Source: CBDHCC01 sp965261015 (GTDB lineage: Bacteria; Pseudomonadota; Alphaproteobacteria; Sphingomonadales; Sphingomonadaceae). From it: a stretch of 64,000 nucleotides of DNA. Shown in pieces: positions 25,843 through 35,205 of this stretch (position 1 is its first letter; each line of letters starts with the position of its first letter). Position numbers and translations under genes: made by a program. The notes below the pieces were generated by a model, which saw nothing but the letters and a program-made list of their open reading frames with translations, searched no databases and had not been told where the DNA came from. Where the stretch lies: assembly GCA_965261015.1 (NCBI GenBank), contig CBDHCC010000002.1:558001-622000 (forward strand), written 5' to 3'.

Positions 25843-28137
25843 GTGGGAAGAGCTTTGCAGGGTTTGACGTTCGCACACCGTCGCTTGCGCGTCGCCACGG
25901 CCCTGCTGGCCGGCGGCTCCGCCCTGGCCTGTGCCTCGCCGGCCTGGGCGCAGGCGGACGACGCCGACCCGCTGAACCTCGCCTTCCGGCCCGCGCCTGT
26001 GCCGGACGCCGTGGCCGCTCCCGCCGTGGCCGATGCCGTGTCGAGCGACCCGACAGCCGACGACCGCGCCGATCCGCTGGCCGTGCCCGCGCAGGGCTTC
26101 GACAATCCGATCATCCCGGACGCGGAGTTCAACGCCGCGATTCCGTCGCTCGACGCCCCCCTGGAGAGCCTGGACGCGTTCGAGGCGCGCACGCGCGACG
26201 GCAACGCGGCGGTGGCCGCGCAGTCCGGCGACCCGATGAACGAGGCGTCGGCCGACCCGGCGCTGGCCGCCCTGCCCGCGCTCCAGGACGGCGACACGGC
26301 GGAGGCGATCGCCGACGCGCCGGTGACGGACCCGGCGCTCGCCGAACCGCTGCCGGCGATCGCGGACTTCGACGTGACCCCGGTGGTCGTGCCCGGCGAC
26401 GCCGACGAACAGACCGAGGTCGCCTACGCCACGACGATCAACGGGGCGGACGTGGGCGGCGTGCGCGACCTGTTCGACCAGCTGTCCGCGCTGAAGGACG
26501 GCGACGGAGAGGCGGACAACGCCGCGCAGGTCGACGCCCGCGTGCGCGCCGACCAGGACCTGCTCGTCCGCATCCTGAACGCGGAAGGGTACTACGACGG
26601 CGCGGTGGCGACCGACATCGCCCGGCTGGACGACGGGTCGCTGAAGGTGACGCTGAACGTGTCGCCCGGCCCGCTCTACCGCTTCTCCACCGTCACGCTG
26701 GACGCGCCGCCCACCGTTCCGGCGGACCTGGCCCGCACCGCGCTGCCGCTGAACGTCGGCGACCCGATCGAGGCGGTCCGCGTACAGGGCGCGGAGGCGA
26801 ACCTGGCGATCACGCTGCCGGAAAACGGCTATCCCTTCGCCAAGGTGGGCCAGCGCGACATCCTGCTGACCGCGACGGACGCCACCGGCGACTACACCCT
26901 GCCCCTCGACCTGGGGCCGCGCGCGTCCTTTGCGGGGATCGAGACCACGGGCGACCTGGCCTTCGACGCGGATCATGTGAGCGTCTTTCCGCGGTTCGAG
27001 ACCGGCGACCTGTATGACAGCCGCAAGGTCGACGACCTTCGCAAGGCGCTGGTCGCCACCGGCCTGTTCTCGTCCGTCGGCGTCGAGCCCCAGCGGACGG
27101 GCGAGGTGCTGCCCGACGGGACGGAGGCGGTGACGCTGCTGGTGACCCAGAACGCCGGCCCCTCGCGTCAGCTGGCCGCGTCGGCGGGGTACGGCACGGG
27201 CCAGGGCTTTCGGGTGGAGGGCAGCTGGACGAACCGCAACCTGTTCCCGCCGGAAGGCGCGCTGACCGTGTCGGGCGTGGCCGGCACGCAGGAACAGGGG
27301 CTGGGCGTCAGCTTCAAGCGCAACAATGCGGGTCGGCGCGACCGCGTGGTGACCCTGCTGGCGCAAGCCTCGCATTCCGACTTCAACGCGTTCGAGGCGT
27401 TCACGGGGACGCTGGCGGGCAACATCGCCTACGTCTCCACCCCGATCTGGCAGAAGCGCTTCACCTACGCCTACGGGTTCGAACTGGTGGGCACGAACGA
27501 ACAGGACTACAATTTCGCGCTTGGCGAGCGCGACCGGCAGACCTTCTTCATCGGCGCCCTGCCGGGGCAGGTCGGCTTCGACACGTCGGACGACCTGTTG
27601 AACCCGACCCGCGGCTATCGCGCGCTGGTGCGGGTCAGCCCGGAAGTGTCGCTGGGCCGGGGCACGAACCCCTATGCTCGCGTCCTCCTGGAAGGGTCGA
27701 CCTACTATCCGATCGGCGACTCCCTCGTGCTCGCCGGGCGCGTGCGGGTGGGCACGATCCAGGGCATCGACCGGCAGAGCCTGGCCCCGTCGCGGCGCTA
27801 TTACGGCGGCGGCGGCGGGTCGGTGCGCGGCTTCGGGTTCCAGGAACTGGGGCCGAAGGATCCGAACAACGACCCGATCGGCGGCCGGTCGTTGAACGAG
27901 GCGGCGTTCGAGGCGCGCTATCGCTTCGGCAATTTCGGGATCGTGCCGTTCGTCGACATCGGCCAAGTCTATGAATCGACCGTGCCCGACTTCTCCTCTC
28001 TGCGCGCGGGCGTCGGGATCGGCGGCCGGTTCTACACCAATTTCGGACCGTTCCGGCTGGACGTCGCCACGCCGCTGGGTCGCAAGGACGGTGAGTCGGT
28101 GGTGAGCGTCTATGTCTCGATCGGCCAGGCGTTCTGA
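25843..28137 (+). CDS. tamA: TamA-type outer-membrane assembly protein (Omp85 family)
   Basis: Outer-membrane half of the translocation and assembly module. Signal peptide about 10-36 (ending SPAWAQ), then a long Ala/Asp/Pro-rich stretch (about 38-190), POTRA domains (about 200-390, with AEGYYDGAVATDI and ALPLNVGDPIEAVRVQGAEA) and a C-terminal 16-strand barrel with the Omp85 signature region GGGGSVRGFGFQELGPKDPNNDPIGG. At 764 residues it is longer than E. coli TamA (577), mainly from the low-complexity segment. GTG start assumed; TTG starts nearby are possible. Stop overlaps the tamB ATG. Confidence 0.9.
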   Translation: MGRALQGLTFAHRRLRVATALLAGGSALACASPAWAQADDADPLNLAFRPAPVPDAVAAPAVADAVSSDPTADDRADPLAVPAQGFDNPIIPDAEFNAAIPSLDAPLESLDAFEARTRDGNAAVAAQSGDPMNEASADPALAALPALQDGDTAEAIADAPVTDPALAEPLPAIADFDVTPVVVPGDADEQTEVAYATTINGADVGGVRDLFDQLSALKDGDGEADNAAQVDARVRADQDLLVRILNAEGYYDGAVATDIARLDDGSLKVTLNVSPGPLYRFSTVTLDAPPTVPADLARTALPLNVGDPIEAVRVQGAEANLAITLPENGYPFAKVGQRDILLTATDATGDYTLPLDLGPRASFAGIETTGDLAFDADHVSVFPRFETGDLYDSRKVDDLRKALVATGLFSSVGVEPQRTGEVLPDGTEAVTLLVTQNAGPSRQLAASAGYGTGQGFRVEGSWTNRNLFPPEGALTVSGVAGTQEQGLGVSFKRNNAGRRDRVVTLLAQASHSDFNAFEAFTGTLAGNIAYVSTPIWQKRFTYAYGFELVGTNEQDYNFALGERDRQTFFIGALPGQVGFDTSDDLLNPTRGYRALVRVSPEVSLGRGTNPYARVLLEGSTYYPIGDSLVLAGRVRVGTIQGIDRQSLAPSRRYYGGGGGSVRGFGFQELGPKDPNNDPIGGRSLNEAAFEARYRFGNFGIVPFVDIGQVYESTVPDFSSLRAGVGIGGRFYTNFGPFRLDVATPLGRKDGESVVSVYVSIGQAF

Positions 28138-31100
28138 TGGCGGACGATCGGCCCCGGGACGAGGTAGTGGTGCGCGAGCGGCGGCCCTGGCCGGTGCGCG
28201 TGCTGCGCGGCCTGCTGATCGCCGTCGTCGGGCTGGTCGCCCTGCTGGCGATCGTGGTGCTGGGCATCAACACCGGCCCGGGCAAGCGGCTGGTGGTGGA
28301 CCAGCTCAACAAGTTCGAGCTGGCGAGCGGCCTGGGCGTGCGGGTCGGCGCGATCCGGGGATCGCTCTATGGGCGGCTGACGCTGGTGGACCTGCAGGTG
28401 CGCGACCAGCGCGGCGTCTTCCTGACCTCGCCCGCGGTGGTGCTGGACTGGCATCCCTTCGCCTTCGCCAACAACCACATCGACGTGGACGAACTGTCGT
28501 CCGACCGGGTCGTGCTGCGGCGCTTGCCGGAACTGATCCCCGACCCGAACGCCGATCCCAACGCGCCCCTGCTGCCCGACTACGACATCGACGTGGACCG
28601 GCTGGCGATCGGCCAGCTGGTGCTCGAGGCGCCGGTCACGGGCGAGCGCCGGATCGCGCGGGTGAACGCCGCCGTGGCGATCGCCGACCGCCGGGCGCGG
28701 GTGCGGGCGGACGCGGGCACGTTGGCGGTGGCCGGCTTGCGCGGCGGCGACCGGCTGCGCCTGACCCTGGACGCGGTGCCCGACGACGACATCCTCAATC
28801 TGCGCGCACAGTTGCGCGCGCCGGCGGACGGCGCGGTGGCAGCGCTCGCCGGGCTGGACCGGCCCTTGGCGGCGCAGATCGACGGACGCGGCAGCTGGGC
28901 GTTGTGGAACGGCCGGCTGATCGCCGATCTTGGCGGCGAACAGATCGCGGGCGTCCGCATCCGGGCGCGCGACGGGACCTTCCGGGTCAAGGGCGCGGCG
29001 CGTCCCGACCTGCTGTTGAGCGGCCAGCCCGCGGCGCTGTTCGGGCCGCGCACCCAGCTGGACGTGACCGCCGCGCTGGACGAGCGCCGGGTCGACCTGA
29101 ACGCGTCGATCGGTTCGCCGTCCTTCGACCTTCTGGCCAATGGGCTGGTCGATCTGGGCGAAAGCCGCTTTTCCGACCTGAAGGTCGCGTTCCGGCTGGA
29201 CCGGCCGTCGGTCATCCTGCCCAACCTGTCGGGCCGCGACGTGCGCGCGACGCTGGCGCTCGACGGACAGTTCGCGACGCCCGTGGTCGATTATCGCGTG
29301 CAGGCGAGCGCGCTGGGCTTCAACGACACAGTGGTCCAGGGGCTGGACGCGGCCGGCAAGGCGCGGGTGAATTCGGACCGCATCCTGATCCCCGTGGCCG
29401 CCCGCGCGCGCGCGATCACCGGCCTGAACGCCACCGCCGGCGAGCTGCTCACCAACGTGTCGATCAATGGCGACCTGGCGATCCAGGGCCCGCGCATCCT
29501 GTCGGACAACCTGAAGATCCGGTCCGACCGGTTGAGCGGCACGGCGGTGATCGTGGCCGACACCTCCACGGGCCTCTATACCGGTGCCATCAACGGTCAG
29601 CTGAACGGCTATCGCATCGCGTCGGTCGGCGTGTTCAACCTGAACACCGACATTGACCTGAAGACGACGCCGGGCGGCGGCTATGCGCTGGTCGGCCGGG
29701 TGAGGGCGCGCTCGACCCAGCTGTTCAACGACTCCGTGCGCGAACAGCTGGGCGGCAATGCGGTCGCGTCGGCGCGCGTATTCTACGGGTCGGACGGCAT
29801 CGCGCGGTTCGACCAGCTGACGGTGCGCGCGCCGCAATTCTCCGTCACTGGCGGATCGGGCCGCTATTCCCCGGACGGGTCGATCGCGTTCAACGCCCAG
29901 GCGCGCTCCGCCGTCTATGGCCCGCTGCGCGTGGCGGTCACCGGCACCCTGACCCAGCCCGTGGCGCGGCTGCGCGCGGAGCGGCCGGGGGTCGGCATCG
30001 GCCTGGCCGACCTGGACGCCACCGTGCGCGGCACGGGCCGCGGCTATCTGGTGAGTGCCACCGGCGGCACGGACTATGGCCCGTTCTCCGCCGACCTGAC
30101 CGTACTGACCGCCCAAGGCCCGCTGACCTTCGACATCGCGCGCGCGCGCTTCGCCGGCGTGGACTTCGCCGGACGGGTCCAGCAGACCGCGGCGGGGCCG
30201 TTCGCGGGCAACCTGACGGCGAACGGGTCGGGCCTGAACGGCACCGTCGCCCTGGCGAACGCGGGCGGCAACCAGCAGGCGGCCGTGCGCGCGGTCGTCA
30301 ACAACTACTCCGCGCCCGGCATCGCCAAGCTGTCGATCGGCCGCGCGCTGGTCGACGCGACCGTCACGCTGGGCGATCCGTTGCAGGCGGTTGGCGACGT
30401 GCAGTTCGCCGACGTCGCCTACAACACGCTGGACCTGGCCGCCGGACGCGCCAAGTTCGACGTGACGGGTGGCCGTGGCCGGGTGCAGGCGCTCGTCGAA
30501 GGATCGACGGGCGTGCCCTTCCGCGTGGCGGTGAACGGCGACATCGCGCCGGAGTTGAGCCGGGTGGCGTTGCAGGGGCGCGCCAACGGCATCGACTTCC
30601 GCACCGCCGCGCCGGCGCGGATCACGCGCGAGGGCGGGGACTATCGCCTGCTGCCCACGCGCGTCGATTTCAGCCAGGGGTCGGCGCGGATCGCCGGGCG
30701 CTATGGCGACGGCATCGAGCTGCAAAGCCGGCTGGACCAGCTCGACCTGGCGCTGCTCAACAGCTTTTCGCCCGGTCTGGGCCTGGGCGGGCGCGCGAGC
30801 GGCAGCCTGGATTTCGCGCAGGCCGCCGACGGGTCGTTCCCGCGCGCCGACACCCGGCTGCAAATCCGCGGCTTCACGCGCACCAGCCTGTCGACCCGGT
30901 CGCGCGCGGTCGATGTCGACGCCGTCGGGCGGCTGATCCCCACCGGCGGCGACCTGTCCGCCGTCATCCGCCGCAACGGCGCGCTGATCGGCCGGGCAAA
31001 GGTGCAGCTGACCCCGCTGGGCCCCGGCGCAGGCGCGTGGACCGACCGCCTGCTCGCCGCGCCGTTGGGCGGCGGCATCCGCTACAATGGCCCGGCCGAG

Positions 31101-32366
31101 GTGCTGTTCTCGCTCGCCGCCCTGTCGGGCCAGAGCCTCAGCGGGCCCCTGGGGGTCGCCGCCGATTTCTCCGGCCAGGTGAACGCCCCACAGCTGAGCG
31201 GATTGGTGCGCGCCAAATCGCTGACTTACGAGAACGAGACCTATGGCACGCGCCTGACCGACATGGCGGTGGACGGGCGCTTCACGTCCTCCTCCTTCCA
31301 GCTGAACCGCCTGACCGCCAAGGCCGGCGACGGCACGGTCGAGGCGTCGGGGCAGGTCAATCTGGCGGCCGATTCCGGCTTCCCCGCCGACATCCGCGCG
31401 ACGTTCCAGAACGCCCAGTTGGCGCAGGGCGACATCGCCGCGCGCGCGACCGGCGACCTGCGCTTCGTCAACACCGCCAACGCCGATCCGATCATCACGG
31501 GCACGCTGCGCCTGCCGGAAACACGCTACAAATTGATCAGCCAAGCGTCGGCCGAAGTCCCGGTCCTGACCGGCGTGCGCCGCGCAGCGCCCGCGCCCGA
31601 CAGCCGCCGCCGGATCACCGGCGACCGGCAGGCCTCGCCGCCCGCGCCGTCCAACATCCGGCTGAACATCGCGATCGTGGCGGACAACGAACTCTACGTG
31701 TCCGGCCGGGGGCTGGAGAGCGAATGGTCCACCGACCTGAAGGTCACGGGCACCGCCGCCAATCCGCGCGTGACGGGCGAGGTCAACCTGATCCGGGGCA
31801 CCTTCTCCTTCTCCTCTCGGCGCTTCGAGCTGCAGCAGGGCGTGGTGCAGTTCACCGGGTCGCAGCCGATCGAACCCAATGTGCGCCTGACGGCCACGAC
31901 CGACATCGACGGCACGACGATCAACCTGAACGTGACGGGCGCGGCCTACAATCCGCAGATCGCGTTCACCTCCAGCCCGGCGCTGCCGCAGGAAGAGGTG
32001 ATCAGCCGCATCCTGTTCGGCAGTTCGGTGACGAACCTGTCCGCCATACAGGCGGTGCAGCTCGCCTCCGCGCTCAACGGCCTGCGCGGCGGCGGCGGCG
32101 GGCTGGACCCGATCGGCAAGATCCAGTCGGCGACGGGCGTGGACCGGCTGCGGATCCTGAGCCCGGACGCCACCAGCGGGCGCGGCACGGCACTGGCGGC
32201 GGGCCAGTACATCACGAAGGACATCTATATCGAGATCATCACGGACGCGCGCGGCTTCACCGCCACCCAGCTCGACATCGCCCTGTCCCGCGCGCTCTCC
32301 GTGATCTCGTCCTTCGGGTCCTTCGGCGGGTCCAACGTGAACCTGCAATATCGCAAGGAATATTGA
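28137..32366 (+). CDS. tamB: TamB-like AsmA-family envelope protein (DUF490)
   Basis: 1409-residue inner-membrane-anchored protein with a single N-terminal helix (about 20-43), a long periplasmic beta-groove made of repeated beta strands, and the C-terminal DUF490/TamB domain (SRILFGSSVTNLSAIQAVQL to the end VNLQYRKEY). TamB spans the periplasm and meets TamA; AsmA-like proteins are now thought to carry phospholipids to the outer membrane. Start overlaps tamA by one base (TGATG), so the two are coupled. No frame breaks seen. Confidence 0.94.
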   Translation: MADDRPRDEVVVRERRPWPVRVLRGLLIAVVGLVALLAIVVLGINTGPGKRLVVDQLNKFELASGLGVRVGAIRGSLYGRLTLVDLQVRDQRGVFLTSPAVVLDWHPFAFANNHIDVDELSSDRVVLRRLPELIPDPNADPNAPLLPDYDIDVDRLAIGQLVLEAPVTGERRIARVNAAVAIADRRARVRADAGTLAVAGLRGGDRLRLTLDAVPDDDILNLRAQLRAPADGAVAALAGLDRPLAAQIDGRGSWALWNGRLIADLGGEQIAGVRIRARDGTFRVKGAARPDLLLSGQPAALFGPRTQLDVTAALDERRVDLNASIGSPSFDLLANGLVDLGESRFSDLKVAFRLDRPSVILPNLSGRDVRATLALDGQFATPVVDYRVQASALGFNDTVVQGLDAAGKARVNSDRILIPVAARARAITGLNATAGELLTNVSINGDLAIQGPRILSDNLKIRSDRLSGTAVIVADTSTGLYTGAINGQLNGYRIASVGVFNLNTDIDLKTTPGGGYALVGRVRARSTQLFNDSVREQLGGNAVASARVFYGSDGIARFDQLTVRAPQFSVTGGSGRYSPDGSIAFNAQARSAVYGPLRVAVTGTLTQPVARLRAERPGVGIGLADLDATVRGTGRGYLVSATGGTDYGPFSADLTVLTAQGPLTFDIARARFAGVDFAGRVQQTAAGPFAGNLTANGSGLNGTVALANAGGNQQAAVRAVVNNYSAPGIAKLSIGRALVDATVTLGDPLQAVGDVQFADVAYNTLDLAAGRAKFDVTGGRGRVQALVEGSTGVPFRVAVNGDIAPELSRVALQGRANGIDFRTAAPARITREGGDYRLLPTRVDFSQGSARIAGRYGDGIELQSRLDQLDLALLNSFSPGLGLGGRASGSLDFAQAADGSFPRADTRLQIRGFTRTSLSTRSRAVDVDAVGRLIPTGGDLSAVIRRNGALIGRAKVQLTPLGPGAGAWTDRLLAAPLGGGIRYNGPAEVLFSLAALSGQSLSGPLGVAADFSGQVNAPQLSGLVRAKSLTYENETYGTRLTDMAVDGRFTSSSFQLNRLTAKAGDGTVEASGQVNLAADSGFPADIRATFQNAQLAQGDIAARATGDLRFVNTANADPIITGTLRLPETRYKLISQASAEVPVLTGVRRAAPAPDSRRRITGDRQASPPAPSNIRLNIAIVADNELYVSGRGLESEWSTDLKVTGTAANPRVTGEVNLIRGTFSFSSRRFELQQGVVQFTGSQPIEPNVRLTATTDIDGTTINLNVTGAAYNPQIAFTSSPALPQEEVISRILFGSSVTNLSAIQAVQLASALNGLRGGGGGLDPIGKIQSATGVDRLRILSPDATSGRGTALAAGQYITKDIYIEIITDARGFTATQLDIALSRALSVISSFGSFGGSNVNLQYRKEY

Positions 32367-32566
32367 TGCGCGCGGCCTGGCTGCTGCCGGCGCTCGTGCT
32401 GGCCGCCTGCGACCGGGAGCCAACCTTCGAGGACCGGTACGACAACGCCCAGGCGACGATCCGCGCGACGGCCGCCGACATCGACAACGACATGGCGGCG
32501 CTGGAGGCGCGGGAGGCGGCGGCGAACGGGTCGGCGGCCGAACCCGGGAACGCCGCCGACCGCTAA
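32366..32566 (+). CDS. Small lipoprotein in the tamAB operon
   Basis: 66-residue predicted lipoprotein: signal WLLPALVLAAC with Cys15 as the lipid site, then a short charged helical stretch (YDNAQATIRATAADIDNDMAAL). Its ATG overlaps the tamB stop (TGATG), so it is translated with TamB. No family recognised. A role as an accessory to TamAB is suggested only by position. Confidence 0.75.
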   Translation: MRAAWLLPALVLAACDREPTFEDRYDNAQATIRATAADIDNDMAALEAREAAANGSAAEPGNAADR

Positions 32567-32652
32567 GTCGCTGGCGTTGGGAGGGCTTCGGCGCTTCCGG
32601 CCCGCTCGCTTCGCATTGCCCCCGCCGAGTGCTTGTGCTCAAAGCGCGCCCC

Positions 32653-33807
32653 ATGTCGGGGACCCCTCTTCGGATCGCGCTGTTCAGCGGGAACTACAAT
32701 TACGTCCGCGACGGCGCCAACCAGGCCTTGAACAAGCTGGTCGGGCACCTGCTGGACCACGGCGTCGACGCGCGGGTCTATGCCCCCACGGTCGAGGCGC
32801 CGGCCTTCGAACCCACGGGCACGCTGGTGCATGTGCCCGCGGTCGCCCTGCCGGGCCGCGACGAATATCGCGCCGCGCTGGGCCTGCCGCGGCTGGTGCG
32901 CGACGACCTGGACCGCTTCGCGCCGGACCTGGTGCACGTGTCCGCGCCCGATATCCTGGGCCATCGCGCGGTCCACTTCGCGCGGCGGCGGGGCTGGCCG
33001 ATCCTGGCCTCGGTCCACACGCTGTTCGAGACCTACGCCGCCTATTACCATCTGGGCTTTCTGGAGCCGGTGATGGTCGGCCTGCTGCGCCGCTTCTACA
33101 ACCGCTGCGACGCGGCGGTGGCTCCGACGCCGGAGATGGCGGACCGCCTGCGCTCGCAGGGGGTGACCATCCCGATCGATGTTTGGTCGCGCGGCGTGAA
33201 CCACGACCGCTTCTCCCCCGACCGGCGCAGCGCGGACTGGCGGCGATCGCTGGGCATCGCCAACGACGAGGTCGTGATCGGCTTTTTCGGACGCGTGGTG
33301 CTGGAAAAGGGGCTGGACATGTTCGCCGCCTCCGTGCGCGAGCTTGCCCGGCGCGGGGTCGCCCACCGGGTGCTGGTCATCGGCGACGGGCCGGCGCTCG
33401 ACTGGCTGTCGGGCGAGGTGCCGGACGCCGTCCTGGCCGGGTTCCAGGGCGGAGACGAGCTGGGCCGCGCGGTGGCGTCGCTCGACATCCTGTTGCAGCC
33501 CTCCGTGACCGAGACTTTCGGCAATGTCACGCTGGAGGCGATGGCGGCCGGCGTGGCGGTGGTGGCCGCCGACGCGACGGGCGCGCGCGACCTGGTGGTG
33601 GACGGAGTGACCGGCCGGCTGGTGCCGCCGCGCGACACCGCCGCCTATGCCGACGCGCTGCAGCGTTATGTGGAGGACGCGCGCGCGCGCGCGGAGGCGG
33701 GACAGGCCGGGCACCGGGCGGCGGCGGCCTATCGCTGGGACGCGGTGAACCAGGTGGTGCTCGACGCCTATGGCCGGGTGCTGGACGCGCGCGCCGGCCG
33801 TGGCTGA
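32653..33807 (+). CDS. GT4-type glycosyltransferase (GT-B fold)
   Basis: 384-residue retaining glycosyltransferase. N-terminal acceptor domain with GNYNYVRDGANQALNKLVGHL and SVHTLFETYAAYYHLGF; C-terminal donor domain with FFGRVVLEKGLD and the E-x7-E motif TETFGNVTLEA. The pattern is close to alpha-mannosyltransferases of MgtA/SqdX type that act on glycolipids. ATG at 32653 is preferred over an upstream GTG. Its stop overlaps the rarA start by 8 bases. Acceptor unknown; a glycosphingolipid or diacylglycerol is plausible. Confidence 0.88.
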   Translation: MSGTPLRIALFSGNYNYVRDGANQALNKLVGHLLDHGVDARVYAPTVEAPAFEPTGTLVHVPAVALPGRDEYRAALGLPRLVRDDLDRFAPDLVHVSAPDILGHRAVHFARRRGWPILASVHTLFETYAAYYHLGFLEPVMVGLLRRFYNRCDAAVAPTPEMADRLRSQGVTIPIDVWSRGVNHDRFSPDRRSADWRRSLGIANDEVVIGFFGRVVLEKGLDMFAASVRELARRGVAHRVLVIGDGPALDWLSGEVPDAVLAGFQGGDELGRAVASLDILLQPSVTETFGNVTLEAMAAGVAVVAADATGARDLVVDGVTGRLVPPRDTAAYADALQRYVEDARARAEAGQAGHRAAAAYRWDAVNQVVLDAYGRVLDARAGRG

Positions 33808-35137
33808 CCTGTTCGCCGACCCGCCGCAGCCCGATCCGCCCCAATCCCCGTCCTCGCCCGCCACCGACGGTCCGCTCGCCGAGCGGCTGCGCCCGCGCGC
33901 CTTGGCCGACGTGGTGGGGCAGGACCAGCTGACCGGCGCGGATGGGTCGCTGACCCGCATGGTGGCGGCCGGCACCCTGCCGTCGCTGATCCTGTGGGGA
34001 CCGCCCGGGACCGGCAAGACCACGCTGGCGCGCCTGCTGGCCGGCGCGATGGGGATGCGGTTCGAGGAGCTGTCGGCCGTGTTCTCCGGCGTGGCGGACC
34101 TGAAGCGGGTGTTCGCGACCGCCCGCACCGCCGCGCGGGCGGGACAGCGGACCCTTCTGTTCGTGGACGAGGTCCACCGGTTCAACCGCGCACAGCAGGA
34201 CAGCCTGCTGCCCGTGGTGGAGGACGGCACGGTCGTGCTCGTGGGGGCGACCACCCAGAACCCCTCTTTCGAGCTCAACGCCGCGCTGTTGTCCCGCGCT
34301 CAGGTGCTGGTGCTGCACCGGCTGGATGCGGACGCGCTGGACCGGCTGATCGGCCGGGCGGAGGCGCTGGAGGGGCGGCGGCTGCCGCTGACCGACGATG
34401 CGCGGGCCGCGCTGATCGCCGACGCGGACGGCGACGGCCGCTTCCTCTTGAACGGCGTGCAGGCGGTGTTCGCGACGGGCGACGCGCCGCTGGACCGGAG
34501 CGCATTGTCGCGCCTGCTCGCCCGCCGGATGCCCGTCTACGACCGCGCGGGCGACGGGCACCACGACCTGATCTCCGCGCTCCACAAGGCGGTGCGCGGG
34601 TCCGATCCGGACGCCGCCCTCTACTATCTGGCGCGCATGCTGGAGGCGGGCGAGGATCGCCGCTTCCTGGCGCGGCGGCTGGTGCGGATGGCGTCGGAGG
34701 ATGTCGGCCTGGCCGATCCCACCGCGCTCACCGCGGCGATCGCGGCGCGCGACGCGTGGGAGTTCCTGGGATCGCCTGAAGGCGAGCTGGCCCTGGCGCA
34801 GGCCTGCCTGCACATCGCCGCCGCGCCCAAGTCGAACCGCGTCTACACCGCCCACAAGGCCGCGACCGCGCTGGCGCGGGAGACCGGGTCGCTGGCCCCT
34901 CCGCCCCACATCCTCGGCGCGCCGACGCCGCTGATGCGCTCGCTCGGCCGCGCGGAGGGCTATCGCTACGACCACGACCAGGCGGACGCGTTCTCCGGCC
35001 AGGCTTACTGGCCCGACGGGGTCGAACCCCGCACACTCTACGATCCCAGCGATCGCGGGGCGGAAGCGGGCCTGGCCGCGCGGTTGAACGAGTGGCATCG
35101 TCGGCGCCGGGCCGCGACGGACGACAGTGAAGTTTGA
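33800..35137 (+). CDS. rarA: Replication-associated recombination protein A (MgsA/RarA AAA+ ATPase)
   Basis: 445-residue AAA+ protein acting at stalled forks with SSB. N-terminal clamp-loader-like motif, Walker A GPPGTGKT (67-74), Walker B LLFVDEVHR, then the tetramerisation domain with DPDAALYYLARMLEAGEDRRF and RLVRMASEDVGLAD, which is diagnostic. GTG start at 33800 overlaps the glycosyltransferase gene by 8 bases. Confidence 0.95.
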   Translation: MADLFADPPQPDPPQSPSSPATDGPLAERLRPRALADVVGQDQLTGADGSLTRMVAAGTLPSLILWGPPGTGKTTLARLLAGAMGMRFEELSAVFSGVADLKRVFATARTAARAGQRTLLFVDEVHRFNRAQQDSLLPVVEDGTVVLVGATTQNPSFELNAALLSRAQVLVLHRLDADALDRLIGRAEALEGRRLPLTDDARAALIADADGDGRFLLNGVQAVFATGDAPLDRSALSRLLARRMPVYDRAGDGHHDLISALHKAVRGSDPDAALYYLARMLEAGEDRRFLARRLVRMASEDVGLADPTALTAAIAARDAWEFLGSPEGELALAQACLHIAAAPKSNRVYTAHKAATALARETGSLAPPPHILGAPTPLMRSLGRAEGYRYDHDQADAFSGQAYWPDGVEPRTLYDPSDRGAEAGLAARLNEWHRRRRAATDDSEV

Positions 35138-35205
35138 CGCACGGTGAACGGGCGCTAAGGTCCGGCGGTAGATGACACGCGGCGACGCGAACGGGGGGTG
35201 AAGCA

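Noticed and set aside
24517..27966. 1149-codon open frame antisense to tamA and across yihY
   Set aside because: It spans two real genes on different strands and has no family motif.
28110..32654. 1514-codon open frame antisense to tamB
   Set aside because: Composition is typical of a shadow (Arg/Gln/Gly), no domain; tamB on the other strand has clear family ends.
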